A DNA stretch of 42,696 nt from an uncultured bacterium (GCA_902766395.1 CACXDL010000045.1:1-42696), one strand, 5' to 3'; shown: positions 25,334 through 33,889, numbered from the stretch's first letter. Numbers and translations are program-made. Notes: a model not told the origin generated them from the sequence alone.

Positions 25334-27187
25334 TTATATTTTTTCTATAATTTTTTGAATTTCTTCTTCTGTATGTCCTTTGTAGTTTATACTTGATGAT
25401 GTAATCGGTTGTTTGTATGTAGTTTTTGTATCTACAATTATTGCAGGTGGAAATATTGTTTTTTTGTATAGTGCTCCTGCCATTCTCCTGTAGAATTTAT
25501 CAAGCCATTGTGTTTTTTGTTCTTTAGAAATGTTATTTTTCTTTTCGTATAAAAATTCAGAATTTATCATATCTGAATAACATTCTTTTTTATTTTCAAT
25601 TCTCCAGATTATTTCATCTAAAAATTCGTAAGGCATGAGAGCATCTTCTGCAATAAGTGGTTTGCCTGTTTTAGGATCGATTGCTAATTCTGCTCCGGGT
25701 CTTTTATTAATTACGGATTCAGGGATTGCATTTTTATCTGTTCTGTTTTTATTCAACCATTTTGCAAGAGCAAAAAGTTTAGTTTTAGTAATGTCTGCGA
25801 TAGGCGCAAATCCTCCTGACATATCACCGTTTATTGTTGCATATCCAACATAAGCTTCTGATTTATCAGATGTCGCAATTGGCAGACATTTGTCAAATTC
25901 GTTGCTTACTCCCCACAATATTACTGCTCTTGAGCGTGCCTGAATGTTGTCAGGAGTATAAGATTGCTTGTATCTGCAATCCCAATTTTGCTCAATTGTA
26001 TTAAATAATCCCTGAAGAGTGTTATTTGTGGCTTCATACATATCTTTAATCGGGACTTGAGTAAAGTTTATACCCAAATTCTGAGCAAGTTCTTTTGCAT
26101 CATTTTTACTTGTGTCAGAAGTTATTTTAGATGGCATACTTATTCCCAATACATTTTCTTTGCCTAGTGCATCAGTTAGTAATACTGCGCAAACTGTTGA
26201 ATCAAGTCCCCCAGATAGCCCAAGTACGGCTCTTTTAAATCCTGTTTTGCTAAAGTAGTCTTTAATTCCCTGTATTGTCGTTTTGTAGGTTCTTTCAAGA
26301 TCTTTTTCATAATCAAGAGAAAATTCCTCTTGTTGTTTCTGGTTGTTTATATTTTTCTCAGTTTGATAAATTCTTCCCAATTCCTTTTCAGGATTAACTA
26401 TTAAAAATTGCTCCTCAAAATATTTAGTGTTTGCAAGAAGCTTTCCTTTTTTGTCAAAAACACAACTTCCGCCGTTAAAGCTCATACTGTCAACTGCTCC
26501 AACTTGATTTACAAAGATTAGTGGTGCACAATATTTTTTTGATACTTCTGTTAATTTAGTTTTAAAGTCGCATTCTTGGATTATTTTTGCGCAAAGGGCT
26601 GAAAAATTTATAATTATATCCGGTTTTTGTGAAAATTCAATTTCATTTTCAAAACAAATTTCTCCGATTATAATTCCATATTTTTTGTTATTAATTTGAA
26701 CAATATTTTTATTTTGTTCATATTTTGTTGGAGTTAATTCTTTTGAATCCAAATATTTTGGGATGTATGGTTTTCTTATAACCTCTAATATTTTACCTTC
26801 TTTAAGTATTGCGACAGAATTATAATAAATATTGTTGTGAAATTCTATAAAACCAACAAATGCAGTTGTTTTTGTTGTAATTTTTGCAATTTCATTTATC
26901 CATTTAGTGCATTCATCTGCCAAAAACGAATATCTTGTCAAAATATCTTCCAGGGGAGAACCAGTTAGTGCAAGTTCCGGGAAAATAATAGTTTCAAGCC
27001 CGATTTTTTGTGCAAGTTTTATGTGTTTTACAATTTTGTTTGCATTGTGCTCGATGTTACCTACAATTGGATTTAATTGGACGATTCCAATTGAACCGTT
27101 TCGGTAATCTTTTAATATTTCGGTCAAATCTTGTTCTTTATCAGTCTGTATTTCTTTTTTAAGAACTTCAATAATTTTATCTTGCAT
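25334..27187 (-). CDS. nadE: Glutamine-dependent NAD+ synthetase
   Basis: Makes NAD+ from deamido-NAD+ using ammonia released from glutamine. The N-terminal nitrilase-type glutaminase domain (about 33-290) has the Glu-Lys-Cys triad: Glu in FPELALTG, Lys in the RKPYIPKY segment, and Cys in GEICFENE (where relatives have CED). The C-terminal synthetase domain has the ATP-pyrophosphatase loop SGGLDST and the later YKQSYTPDNIQARSRA and TSDKSE motifs. At 617 residues it is slightly longer than usual because about 32 residues precede the glutaminase start; GAGAGGA 8 bases before the ATG supports this longer start. A TATAAT (minus strand, 27210-27215) lies upstream, divergent from the Met-rich gene. 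Confidence 0.95.
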   Translation of the reverse strand: MQDKIIEVLKKEIQTDKEQDLTEILKDYRNGSIGIVQLNPIVGNIEHNANKIVKHIKLAQKIGLETIIFPELALTGSPLEDILTRYSFLADECTKWINEIAKITTKTTAFVGFIEFHNNIYYNSVAILKEGKILEVIRKPYIPKYLDSKELTPTKYEQNKNIVQINNKKYGIIIGEICFENEIEFSQKPDIIINFSALCAKIIQECDFKTKLTEVSKKYCAPLIFVNQVGAVDSMSFNGGSCVFDKKGKLLANTKYFEEQFLIVNPEKELGRIYQTEKNINNQKQQEEFSLDYEKDLERTYKTTIQGIKDYFSKTGFKRAVLGLSGGLDSTVCAVLLTDALGKENVLGISMPSKITSDTSKNDAKELAQNLGINFTQVPIKDMYEATNNTLQGLFNTIEQNWDCRYKQSYTPDNIQARSRAVILWGVSNEFDKCLPIATSDKSEAYVGYATINGDMSGGFAPIADITKTKLFALAKWLNKNRTDKNAIPESVINKRPGAELAIDPKTGKPLIAEDALMPYEFLDEIIWRIENKKECYSDMINSEFLYEKKNNISKEQKTQWLDKFYRRMAGALYKKTIFPPAIIVDTKTTYKQPITSSSINYKGHTEEEIQKIIEKI

Positions 27188-27245
27188 ACTCTAATCCTCT
27201 CGCACACTTATTATATAGTAAAAGTTACAAAATATTACACTAATA

Positions 27246-27274
27246 TTGCAAAATATAAAAAACAATGATATACT
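27246..27274 (+). promoter_or_regulatory. Strong sigma-70-type promoter for the Met-rich small protein
   Basis: TTGCAA (27246-27251), a 17-base spacer and TATACT (27269-27274), with TGA immediately before the -10 (extended -10). The transcript would start near 27281, leaving about 25 bases of leader that contains GAGGT. This is the best promoter match noticed in the window. Confidence 0.75.
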
Positions 27275-27305
27275 ACAAGTGTAGAAGTTAGGTGTGAGGT
27301 AGTTG

Positions 27306-27581
27306 ATGTTAGTTACATTAATGGCGAGAATGCAGGCTATTTCTCAGATGCATGCTGCTCAATACAATATGATGCGCAATAATATGGCAATGATGGGTAT
27401 GATGCGTAGTTTGCCTTCGTTTGGGGGTAATATGGAGTCATTGCATGCTTTGGATACCCAATTTGTGTTAAATAATGCTCAAAATCAAATGCTTTATCAA
27501 ATGGCGAGTGCGCAAGAAAAAGCTTTAGCACAAAGAATGGCTCAAGAAGCAAAAGAGCATAAAATTTCATACAGTGCATAA
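27306..27581 (+). CDS. Methionine-rich small hypothetical protein
   Basis: A 91-residue protein with 15 Met, mostly in the first 35 residues (NMMRNNMAMMGMMR), and an Ala/Gln/Lys-rich helical C-terminus. No signal peptide or clear membrane helix and no cysteine. The ATG at 27306 follows GAGGT (27296-27300) by 5 bases; the TTG at 27303 is too close. It is a single-gene unit with its own strong promoter and a bidirectional terminator, which argues that it is a real and highly expressed gene. No family is recognised. Possibilities include a Met-based metal or oxidant buffer or a structural small protein; none is shown by the sequence. Confidence 0.7.
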   Translation: MLVTLMARMQAISQMHAAQYNMMRNNMAMMGMMRSLPSFGGNMESLHALDTQFVLNNAQNQMLYQMASAQEKALAQRMAQEAKEHKISYSA

Positions 27582-27598
27582 TAAAATTCCTCGTATAT

Positions 27599-27627
27599 AA
27601 AAAGCGGCTTTACAAAGCCGCTTTTTT
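27599..27627. terminator. Bidirectional terminator
   Basis: AGCGGCTTT (27603-27611) pairs with AAAGCCGCT (27614-27622), flanked by A and T runs. It lies between the Met-rich gene (+) and the convergent synthase gene (-), whose stop begins at 27630. Confidence 0.9.
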
Positions 27628-27629
27628 GT

Positions 27630-28940
27630 TTATATCACGTGTTCTGGCGGGTTTATTTTTTGAGCGTTTACTCTTGCTCTAATTGCTCCAACCGGTTCAT
27701 AGTATGGCGAAACCGTCATTACTTGAGCTGCAATATCAGGATAATAGTATATAAATCTTAATTCACTTGTTGTTAGAGGCTTTTGGGTATGAACGTTTGC
27801 ATAACGGACAAGTTCAAGAATATTTCTTGCTTCGTGTTCATCTTTAAATTCAAGTTCAAGATTATTATATACGTTTCTGAAACCTTTAATTCCTCCGTAT
27901 TCCCCTGTTGTAATCATTCTTCCTGTTTCAATTATTTCCGGTTCTCCGCGTCCGAGTTCTTCGAAGTCGTATAATTCATAATTTCTTCTGTCTTTTAATG
28001 CCCCGTCAGCGTGAATTCCTGATTCGTGAGCAAAAGCATTATCTCCAACAGCAGGTTGGTTCATAGGAATTGGAACTCCAAAGGCATAGGCTGTGTATTT
28101 TGCAATTTGCCATGCTTTATCAAGTTTAATATTTTCATCAATTTTATACTTCCCTCGGAAACCTGCGGATTTTAGGCAGCCTAATAAACAGGAAACCAAA
28201 TCAGCATTTCCTGCTCTTTCACCCATTCCGTTTATTGCAGTATTAATGTATGCATCTACGCCGGCATCAATTGCAGCTTTTGCGCCTGTTATTGAACACG
28301 CGGCAGCCATACCCAAATCATTATGAAAATGCAATTCCACAGGCATTTGAATAGCTTTTGCAATTGTATAAATTCTGTCATATGTAGTTAGTGGGTCTTC
28401 CCCGCCAAGTGTGTCGCAATATCTAAATCTGTGGGCACCTGAGGCTTTTGCTTCTTTTGCATATTTGATAAGAAAATCGATATCACTTCTTGAAGCATCT
28501 TCAGCGTTTACACCGATAATTTTTGCACCTTTGTCTACGGCACATTCAACTGCTTCTTTTGTCATTTTTATAATATCATCAGGCGTCATTTTCCCGAGAT
28601 ATTTGCCGTTTATCATTTGTTCTGATGTTGATTGAGAAAGGTTTACATATTTCAGATTTGGAACATTTTTGAATGATTGTTCAACATCCGTTGCGATTCC
28701 TCTCATCCAGCCTGAAAGTTTTGTTGTTTTAATTGCTCCGCGGTTCACAAGTTCTAAATTTCCGTTAAGGTAATTTATTTCGTGTTTTGTTGTCGGGAAG
28801 CCAAATTCGGATTGGGTAATTCCCATCTCATCAAGCATCAGGTTAATTATTGTTTTTTGCAATTTTGCAAGTCCAAGTCTTGAAGTTTGAACACCGTCTC
28901 TATTTGTAACATCAACAAAGTATATTCTGTTATCGCTCAT
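27630..28940 (-). CDS. Homocitrate / isopropylmalate / Re-citrate synthase family enzyme
   Basis: A 436-residue TIM-barrel aldol-type acyltransferase of the DRE-TIM (HMGL-like) family that condenses acetyl-CoA with a 2-oxoacid. Family signatures: the N-terminal DVTNRDGVQTS (Arg14-Asp15), the metal-binding HFH pair (His204, His206) in VELHFHNDLGMAA, the GMGERAGNA loop (238-246) and the FAHESGIHADG segment (303-313). It lacks the C-terminal allosteric domain of LeuA (436 residues, too short). The DVTNRDGVQ opening, rather than DTTLRDGEQ, is the form I associate with NifV-like and Re-citrate synthase-like clades, but I cannot separate these by eye. AAAGGGA is 7 bases before the ATG. It lies downstream of dapL and the DUF4145-like gene. 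No leu or lys genes accompany it. Confidence 0.85.
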   Translation of the reverse strand: MSDNRIYFVDVTNRDGVQTSRLGLAKLQKTIINLMLDEMGITQSEFGFPTTKHEINYLNGNLELVNRGAIKTTKLSGWMRGIATDVEQSFKNVPNLKYVNLSQSTSEQMINGKYLGKMTPDDIIKMTKEAVECAVDKGAKIIGVNAEDASRSDIDFLIKYAKEAKASGAHRFRYCDTLGGEDPLTTYDRIYTIAKAIQMPVELHFHNDLGMAAACSITGAKAAIDAGVDAYINTAINGMGERAGNADLVSCLLGCLKSAGFRGKYKIDENIKLDKAWQIAKYTAYAFGVPIPMNQPAVGDNAFAHESGIHADGALKDRRNYELYDFEELGRGEPEIIETGRMITTGEYGGIKGFRNVYNNLELEFKDEHEARNILELVRYANVHTQKPLTTSELRFIYYYPDIAAQVMTVSPYYEPVGAIRARVNAQKINPPEHVI

Positions 28941-28992
28941 AAATTAATCCCTTTATCAAATTATAATAATATTTTAGCACGGAAAATTATAC

Positions 28993-29658
28993 TTACAATG
29001 CAAGAAAAATCATCGCAGCGCATGCAACTACCATTGAAATGCCGACAATTATCCAAAATGGAGAAATTCCTGTTACTCTTGGCTGTGATTTCATTGATGT
29101 TACTTGAGCTTTTTTCTTAGGTTTAGATTTTGGTTTTGTTTTAGTTGTTTTAATAGTGCTTTCGGATATAGCTTTTTCCTGAGCTTCAAGGTATTTTTGA
29201 GAGAGATTTTTTGGGGATTCCTGACCTGTAACCAAAAGTTCAGTATCGTAAGCAAGTTTTAAAATAGCAGTATTTGCATTTCTATTGTATACCGCATAAT
29301 TTATAGATGCTTCAAATGCCCTTTGCAAACACTCAAGAGCGGTAATTCCGTCTTGCTGAATTTGTGCAGAGTGAACGGAATTGTTTCCCTGTTGTTTTAG
29401 AAAATACAAATCATCAAGAAATTCTTTTTCTTGTTCTTCTCCTTTTGATTTATCTTTTAATGTTGCAAGCATTTCATCAAAAGTTATTTCTGAAGTTCTG
29501 TTTTCTCCCAGAACATTTCTGCAGATATGCTCTCCAAATCTTCTTGTCTGTGCTATACATTGATCAAAAAATTCTCCTCTGTATAAGCGCTCAGCCACAG
29601 TTATAATGTCGTATAATTTTTCATCTGTATCTTTTAAAAAATCAAAATTGCTATCCAT
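28993..29658 (-). CDS. Tail-anchored DUF4145-like protein
   Basis: 221 residues. The N-terminal helical domain (about 1-135) resembles DUF4145 (HEPN-like), with the conserved FLKQQGNNSVHS motif and an N-terminal AERLYRGEFFDQCIAQTRRFGEH-type helix; DUF4145 is also seen at the N-terminus of type I restriction subunits. A Lys/Pro/Thr-rich linker (about 150-190) leads to a single C-terminal membrane helix (about 198-220), so the domain faces the cytosol and is anchored by its tail. Its ATG overlaps the dapL stop by one base (TAATG), so it is coupled to lysine/peptidoglycan precursor synthesis, perhaps only by position. Function unknown. Confidence 0.7.
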   Translation of the reverse strand: MDSNFDFLKDTDEKLYDIITVAERLYRGEFFDQCIAQTRRFGEHICRNVLGENRTSEITFDEMLATLKDKSKGEEQEKEFLDDLYFLKQQGNNSVHSAQIQQDGITALECLQRAFEASINYAVYNRNANTAILKLAYDTELLVTGQESPKNLSQKYLEAQEKAISESTIKTTKTKPKSKPKKKAQVTSMKSQPRVTGISPFWIIVGISMVVACAAMIFLAL

Positions 29659-30839
29659 TATTTCAAAAATTTATCCAATCTTTCAACTGCTTCCATTGTA
29701 TTTTCTTTACTTCCAAAAGAAGTAAGTCTGAAGTATCCTTCTCCGTTGGCGCCAAATCCTGATCCCGGAGTCCCGACTATTTGTGCATTTTCCAATAAAG
29801 AATCAAAAAATTCCCAGGATTTCATATTATTTGGACATTTTAGCCAAATATACGGGGAATGTTTTCCTCCAATGTGCCAGATATTGTGTTTGGTAAGAAC
29901 TTGGGAAATCATTTTTGCATTTTCCTTATAATAATCAAGATTTTGGGCAATTTGTTTTTGACCTTCTTGTGAAAATACAGCCTGAGCACCTTTTTGAACA
30001 ATATAAGGAACACCGTTAAACTTGGTTGTTTGGCGTCTTAGCCACATTTTGTTCAAATTCATTTCTTCAAATATCATTGTTTTTGGAACTACTGTCCAGC
30101 CGCACCTTGTTCCGGTAAAGCCTGCCATTTTTGAGAATGAACAAAATTCTATAGCACAGGTTTTTGCGCCTTCAATTTCATAAATGCTTCTTGGAAGTTC
30201 TTTATCTGTAATGAAACATTCATATGCAGCATCAAATAAAATGACGGCATTATTTTTATTGGCGTAATCTACCCATTTTTTCAGTTGGTCTTTGTTGTAA
30301 ACTGCCCCTGTAGGATTATTCGGAGAACATAAATAAATAATATCGGCTTTTAGTGATTCATCAGGTAATGGTAAGAAGTTATTATCTGCATTCGCATTAA
30401 TAAATATAATTTTTCTTCCTGCCATTGTATTTGTATCAACATAAACCGGATATACAGGATCAGGAACCAAGACTGTATTATCTTTATCAAATAAGTCCAA
30501 AATATTTCCTAAATCTGATTTAGCACCATCAGAGATAAAAATTTCATCATTATCAAGATTTATATCGTGGGAGGCATAATATTTTTGTATACTTTCTTTT
30601 AAAAATTCATAACCCTGTTCAGGGCCATAACCTTTAAATGTTTCTTTTACTCCCATTTCATCTGCTGCAGATTTTATTGCATTTACAACGGCTTCGCATA
30701 ATGGTAAAGTTACATCTCCAATACCAAGTTTAATAATTTTTTTATCCGGATTGGCAGATGAAAATTCACTGACTTTTTTGGCAATTGTTGAAAATAAGTA
30801 ACTCTGTGCGATATTTTTATAATTTTTATTTACATGCAT
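29658..30839 (-). CDS. dapL: LL-diaminopimelate aminotransferase
   Basis: A PLP-dependent class I aminotransferase that converts tetrahydrodipicolinate directly to LL-diaminopimelate, the short lysine/peptidoglycan pathway found in cyanobacteria, plants and some other bacteria. 393 residues, close to the family length. Visible motifs: KLGIGDVTLPL at the start, the GYGPEQGYEFLKE segment, the CSPNNPTGA nucleotide/PLP region and the PLP lysine in SFSKMAGFTGTRCGW. AAGGAG lies 8 bases before the ATG and an extended -10 (TGT-TATAAT) 30 bases upstream, giving a very short leader. It is the first gene of a unit with the DUF4145-like gene. Confidence 0.95.
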   Translation of the reverse strand: MHVNKNYKNIAQSYLFSTIAKKVSEFSSANPDKKIIKLGIGDVTLPLCEAVVNAIKSAADEMGVKETFKGYGPEQGYEFLKESIQKYYASHDINLDNDEIFISDGAKSDLGNILDLFDKDNTVLVPDPVYPVYVDTNTMAGRKIIFINANADNNFLPLPDESLKADIIYLCSPNNPTGAVYNKDQLKKWVDYANKNNAVILFDAAYECFITDKELPRSIYEIEGAKTCAIEFCSFSKMAGFTGTRCGWTVVPKTMIFEEMNLNKMWLRRQTTKFNGVPYIVQKGAQAVFSQEGQKQIAQNLDYYKENAKMISQVLTKHNIWHIGGKHSPYIWLKCPNNMKSWEFFDSLLENAQIVGTPGSGFGANGEGYFRLTSFGSKENTMEAVERLDKFLK

Positions 30840-30869
30840 ATTTGATACTCCTTATCTCTCCTGGGGAGT

Positions 30870-30878
30870 ATTATAACA
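30870..30878 (-). promoter_or_regulatory. Extended -10 promoter of dapL
   Basis: Read on the minus strand: TGT-TATAAT (30878 to 30870), with AAGGAG and the dapL ATG following within about 30 bases. The promoter begins inside the terminator of the upstream calpain-like gene. Confidence 0.6.
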
Positions 30879-30880
30879 CA

Positions 30881-30910
30881 AAACCTTTAATAATTGATTA
30901 TTAAAGGTTT
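30881..30910 (-). terminator. Terminator of the calpain-like gene
   Basis: A perfect 13-bp stem, AAACCTTTAATAA (30881-30893) and TTATTAAAGGTTT (30898-30910), with a 4-base loop. On the minus strand the stem ends in TTTTGTGTT. It lies 26 bases after the calpain-like stop codon. Confidence 0.75.
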
Positions 30911-30935
30911 GTATGTATATATTATTTTAATATTT

Positions 30936-32420
30936 TTAATCTGAGTACAGAATTATTGGATGATGTCCTGGCATGAACGGATTAAATTTTGGCCTGAACG
31001 GATTTGGCGGTGTAAATGGATTCGGCGGGACATATGGTGGTTCTTGAGGTCTGCTGAAAGGATTCAATTTACCTAACCACTCACGTATTTTCTCAAAGAA
31101 CCCTTTTTTGTTATTGTTTTCTCTGGTCTGATTAATGTCTTTCAGTTCCGTATTATCTGCAACAGGTGCGACATGTAATTGATTTGTCATTGCTTCAAAG
31201 TCTCCTCTTGGAATACGCTCAACTTTTGTTGTATCCCAAGGGTTTACAACTTCAACATAGTCATCTGTTATCTTTTTAACCGTTAAGGCATGTACGCCGC
31301 CGGCTTTTGTAGAACCGTCAGGGCCGTTTTTCGCTACTATTACTCCAACGGTTATGGAATATTCATCTTCATGACCTTTATATTTGTCTAGCATTTTTTG
31401 TAATTCTGAATCTTTATTGTAAATATGTTCGATTTCAACAATACCTTTTTTTGCCGCTTTCAAGGTTCCGAGGCGTTTCATTTTCATTTCTTCGCCAACG
31501 TAACCATATTCACCCGGACGGTATAGTTTTATATTTTTCCGTTTTTCTTTTGGTGCAATGTACACGTCTGATTTGCGTCCTGTAAGCATATAAACAGCAT
31601 CATACATTTGCCCGCCTGATAGCGGATCAGATTCGGATCTTGGTGCAATTTGACCCGCAATAAATTTTTCTGATTTTATTCCCAAAGCTTTATTTGTTTG
31701 AATTACTTCTGCTCTAAATGCTTCCATTGCAAGTTCTAAGGCTATAACTTCAATATCTCCGTAGGCATATGATTTTCCTGACATTGATTTTGCTTTTTCT
31801 ATTGCTTCTGGAGTGATGGTGTATGTCCCTGTTATTGCACATTTATCACCGTCGCCCTCTTGAATATAATGATTTCGTACATTTACTGCTCCGGGTAAAG
31901 TAACTGTATATGAACCGTCCGAATTTTTTTGAACATTTTTGTTTAAAATTTCCTGTCCTTTTTCTGTTCTTCTTATAGAGTCTATTGCTGCAAGCAGATA
32001 GCAATCTCCTCGTTTACCCTGTTTAAAATCATCAACCTTTCCATTGTTGTATTCAATATTCTCTTTGTATTCCTGAATTTTATCAGGAGAACAAGCATTT
32101 TCTTTTGGTGCAGAACTTCCCGGATGTATCGGATCTGATACGTTATCCACGTCTATAACCCTTGATTTGCCATCTGTTGGCCCTAGTTCATAAGGATCCT
32201 GTTTTTGCTCAGGAACAGGATTATTTCTTTTTCTTCTTTCCAACTCTGAAATTAATCTTATATATTGTTCCCTTGTCATGACGGTATATTTTCCGTCAGG
32301 TCTTTTAATAAAAACCAAATTGTCAAAATTATTTTGTCTTTTTTGTCTTTTGACAGTGTTGTCAAAATTGTCTCTTGAATACAAAGAATAGTCTATCCCG
32401 TTTAATCTTTCCAAACTCAT
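30936..32420 (-). CDS. Calpain-like cysteine protease (peptidase C2)
   Basis: A 494-residue protein with a calpain-type papain-fold core. The catalytic triad is visible in order: Cys140 in QGKRGDCYLLAAIDS (with the oxyanion Gln134), His377 in GGVHALTV and Asn393 in VVNPWD, followed by the usual Trp. The first 110 residues are charged and polar, with no signal peptide. The C-terminal tail (about 453-494) is Pro/Phe-rich and repeats the tripeptide Asn-Pro-Phe four times. AAGGG lies 6 bases before the ATG. It is a single-gene unit closed by a 13-bp stem terminator. No Ca2+-binding EF-hand is seen. Substrate and localisation are unknown; export by a non-Sec route cannot be excluded. Confidence 0.85.
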   Translation of the reverse strand: MSLERLNGIDYSLYSRDNFDNTVKRQKRQNNFDNLVFIKRPDGKYTVMTREQYIRLISELERRKRNNPVPEQKQDPYELGPTDGKSRVIDVDNVSDPIHPGSSAPKENACSPDKIQEYKENIEYNNGKVDDFKQGKRGDCYLLAAIDSIRRTEKGQEILNKNVQKNSDGSYTVTLPGAVNVRNHYIQEGDGDKCAITGTYTITPEAIEKAKSMSGKSYAYGDIEVIALELAMEAFRAEVIQTNKALGIKSEKFIAGQIAPRSESDPLSGGQMYDAVYMLTGRKSDVYIAPKEKRKNIKLYRPGEYGYVGEEMKMKRLGTLKAAKKGIVEIEHIYNKDSELQKMLDKYKGHEDEYSITVGVIVAKNGPDGSTKAGGVHALTVKKITDDYVEVVNPWDTTKVERIPRGDFEAMTNQLHVAPVADNTELKDINQTRENNNKKGFFEKIREWLGKLNPFSRPQEPPYVPPNPFTPPNPFRPKFNPFMPGHHPIILYSD

Positions 32421-32560
32421 ATTATACCCTTATATTTTCCCCTGTATATAAAATAAAGTTTTTTTTAAAGTTAAATTGTCTAAATTTTTTCGAATGTTAA
32501 ATTATATGAATTATTGATTAATTTTTTGTCAAAATTATTTTATTTTCATTTTTATTTTGT

Positions 32561-32566
32561 TATAGT
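32561..32566 (+). promoter_or_regulatory. -10 element for the uridine-kinase-like gene
   Basis: TATAGT preceded by TGT (extended -10), 37 bases before the ATG. The surrounding 183-base divergent gap is very AT-rich and shows no other clear element. Confidence 0.4.
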
Positions 32567-32603
32567 AAATGAAAACTTGGAAGTTGTTTGGTAAAGGAAA
32601 AAG

Positions 32604-33482
32604 ATGTTAGATTCATTGAATAAATCAAAAGAAACTCCCGTCCGTTCAAAAAAGATGTATGTTTCTGTTCCTATGAGCCGTGTTGATTATATAATTGGGT
32701 GTTTGAAAAATATTTTTGAAGAAGAATTAAATTCAGAAGGTTCAATTCTTTTAAGTTATAAACCGGAAGTAATTGAGAAGCTGGCGCATTATCTATCCGG
32801 TCATATTTCAAGACCTGCTTCTATTGGTATTGCGGGTGAGACGGCAAGCGGTAAATCTACGATTACGTTAGATATTATTGATACAATAAAATCTTTTTCA
32901 ACAGAATTTGATCTTAAAAATGTTATAACAAGAGTTAACACAGACGACTATTATTATGATCGTTCCGAAATGGTTAAAGAGGCGGGAAGTTTTGCTGAAT
33001 TTGCAAAGCATTATGATTTGGATATTCCTGCAGCCCTCGAATTAGAGCTTATGAGTAAGCATATAAAGCAGCTGCTTGAAGGAAAATCTGTTTACCTCCC
33101 AAAATATGACATGTCCGGCACTGCAAAAAGATATGACAACCATACTTTGGCAAATCCTTCAAAAATAATTATCTCAGAAGGTTTGTTTACTCTTACAGAA
33201 AAAATAAAAGATGCTTTTGATTTTAAAATTTATGTTGATGTAAGACACCATATACAAAAAGAAAGATTTTATATAAGAGCAGCAGAACGCGATTTGGGTG
33301 ACGGAGCTGATGCTGTTTATCAAAATGCTTCTGATAAAGCAGAAATTTATATCAGACCGTGCAAAGATCAGGCTGATATTATTCTTTCAGGAGAAGCACA
33401 AAGGTCAAGATATAAATCATTTTTGAATAAAATTATTTCTATTGTTCAGGCGGAGCATTTCAGAAACAGGGAAATTGTTTAA
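32604..33482 (+). CDS. Uridine kinase-like protein (PRK/URK family)
   Basis: A 292-residue cytosolic P-loop kinase of the phosphoribulokinase/uridine kinase family. Walker A is GETASGKST in SIGIAGETASGKST. A VNTDDYYYDR segment gives the catalytic Asp region, a YDMSGTAKRYDNHTL segment corresponds to the YDF...R-T motif of uridine kinases, and IIISEGLFTL is Walker B. The N-terminal 70 residues are extra relative to Udk, and the YIRPCKDQADIILSG end is typical of the family. The most likely reaction is ATP-dependent phosphorylation of uridine/cytidine, but another small-molecule substrate is possible. AAAGGA precedes the ATG. Its stop overlaps the next start by one base. Confidence 0.8.
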   Translation: MLDSLNKSKETPVRSKKMYVSVPMSRVDYIIGCLKNIFEEELNSEGSILLSYKPEVIEKLAHYLSGHISRPASIGIAGETASGKSTITLDIIDTIKSFSTEFDLKNVITRVNTDDYYYDRSEMVKEAGSFAEFAKHYDLDIPAALELELMSKHIKQLLEGKSVYLPKYDMSGTAKRYDNHTLANPSKIIISEGLFTLTEKIKDAFDFKIYVDVRHHIQKERFYIRAAERDLGDGADAVYQNASDKAEIYIRPCKDQADIILSGEAQRSRYKSFLNKIISIVQAEHFRNREIV

Positions 33483-33886
33483 TGTTTGATGATAAAGTTG
33501 AATTAGATGAGAAGCTTGAAATAGAAATTGGGAAAAGCCTGTGGAAATTTGACGGGCCTATAGGTCGTTTAAGGTTTTTTATGATCCAACTTTCGGTTTT
33601 GATTGGTGTTGTTGCAGTTATTTTTGTAAAGTCAAATGTAATTCCATATATACATCATTGTCCTGTCGATATGTTGAAGTTTTTGCTGGTTGTAATTCTA
33701 TTGTTATTATGGACAAGTTATATGGCTATTGCAAAAAGAATATACGATATTTTTGCAAGTAAAAAAATGGGAATTATTTTTTCTGTATTGTTATTTTTTA
33801 CAGGATTATTTATAAAAGGGGTTGCTGCAATTTTTGTAATTGCATTGATGTTTATTCCGGGGAAAATGATTAAAAACAATTTTTAA
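33482..33886 (+). CDS. DUF805 family membrane protein
   Basis: A 134-residue protein with the DUF805 signature: GPIGRLRFFMIQL before the first membrane helix, three to four hydrophobic helices, and AKRIYDI (family form ARRLHDI) after the second. The ATG overlaps the kinase stop by one base. A second protein with a DUF805-like N-terminus is at 17203-18366. Function unknown. It converges with the TPR gene with only 3 bases between stops. Confidence 0.8.
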   Translation: MFDDKVELDEKLEIEIGKSLWKFDGPIGRLRFFMIQLSVLIGVVAVIFVKSNVIPYIHHCPVDMLKFLLVVILLLLWTSYMAIAKRIYDIFASKKMGIIFSVLLFFTGLFIKGVAAIFVIALMFIPGKMIKNNF

Positions 33887-33889
33887 TTG

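Noticed and set aside
30845..30871. Inverted ATACTCC/GGAGTAT pair that could mask the dapL ribosome-binding site
   Set aside because: The first arm overlaps the -10 region, so transcription from that promoter would start after it and the RNA hairpin could not form.
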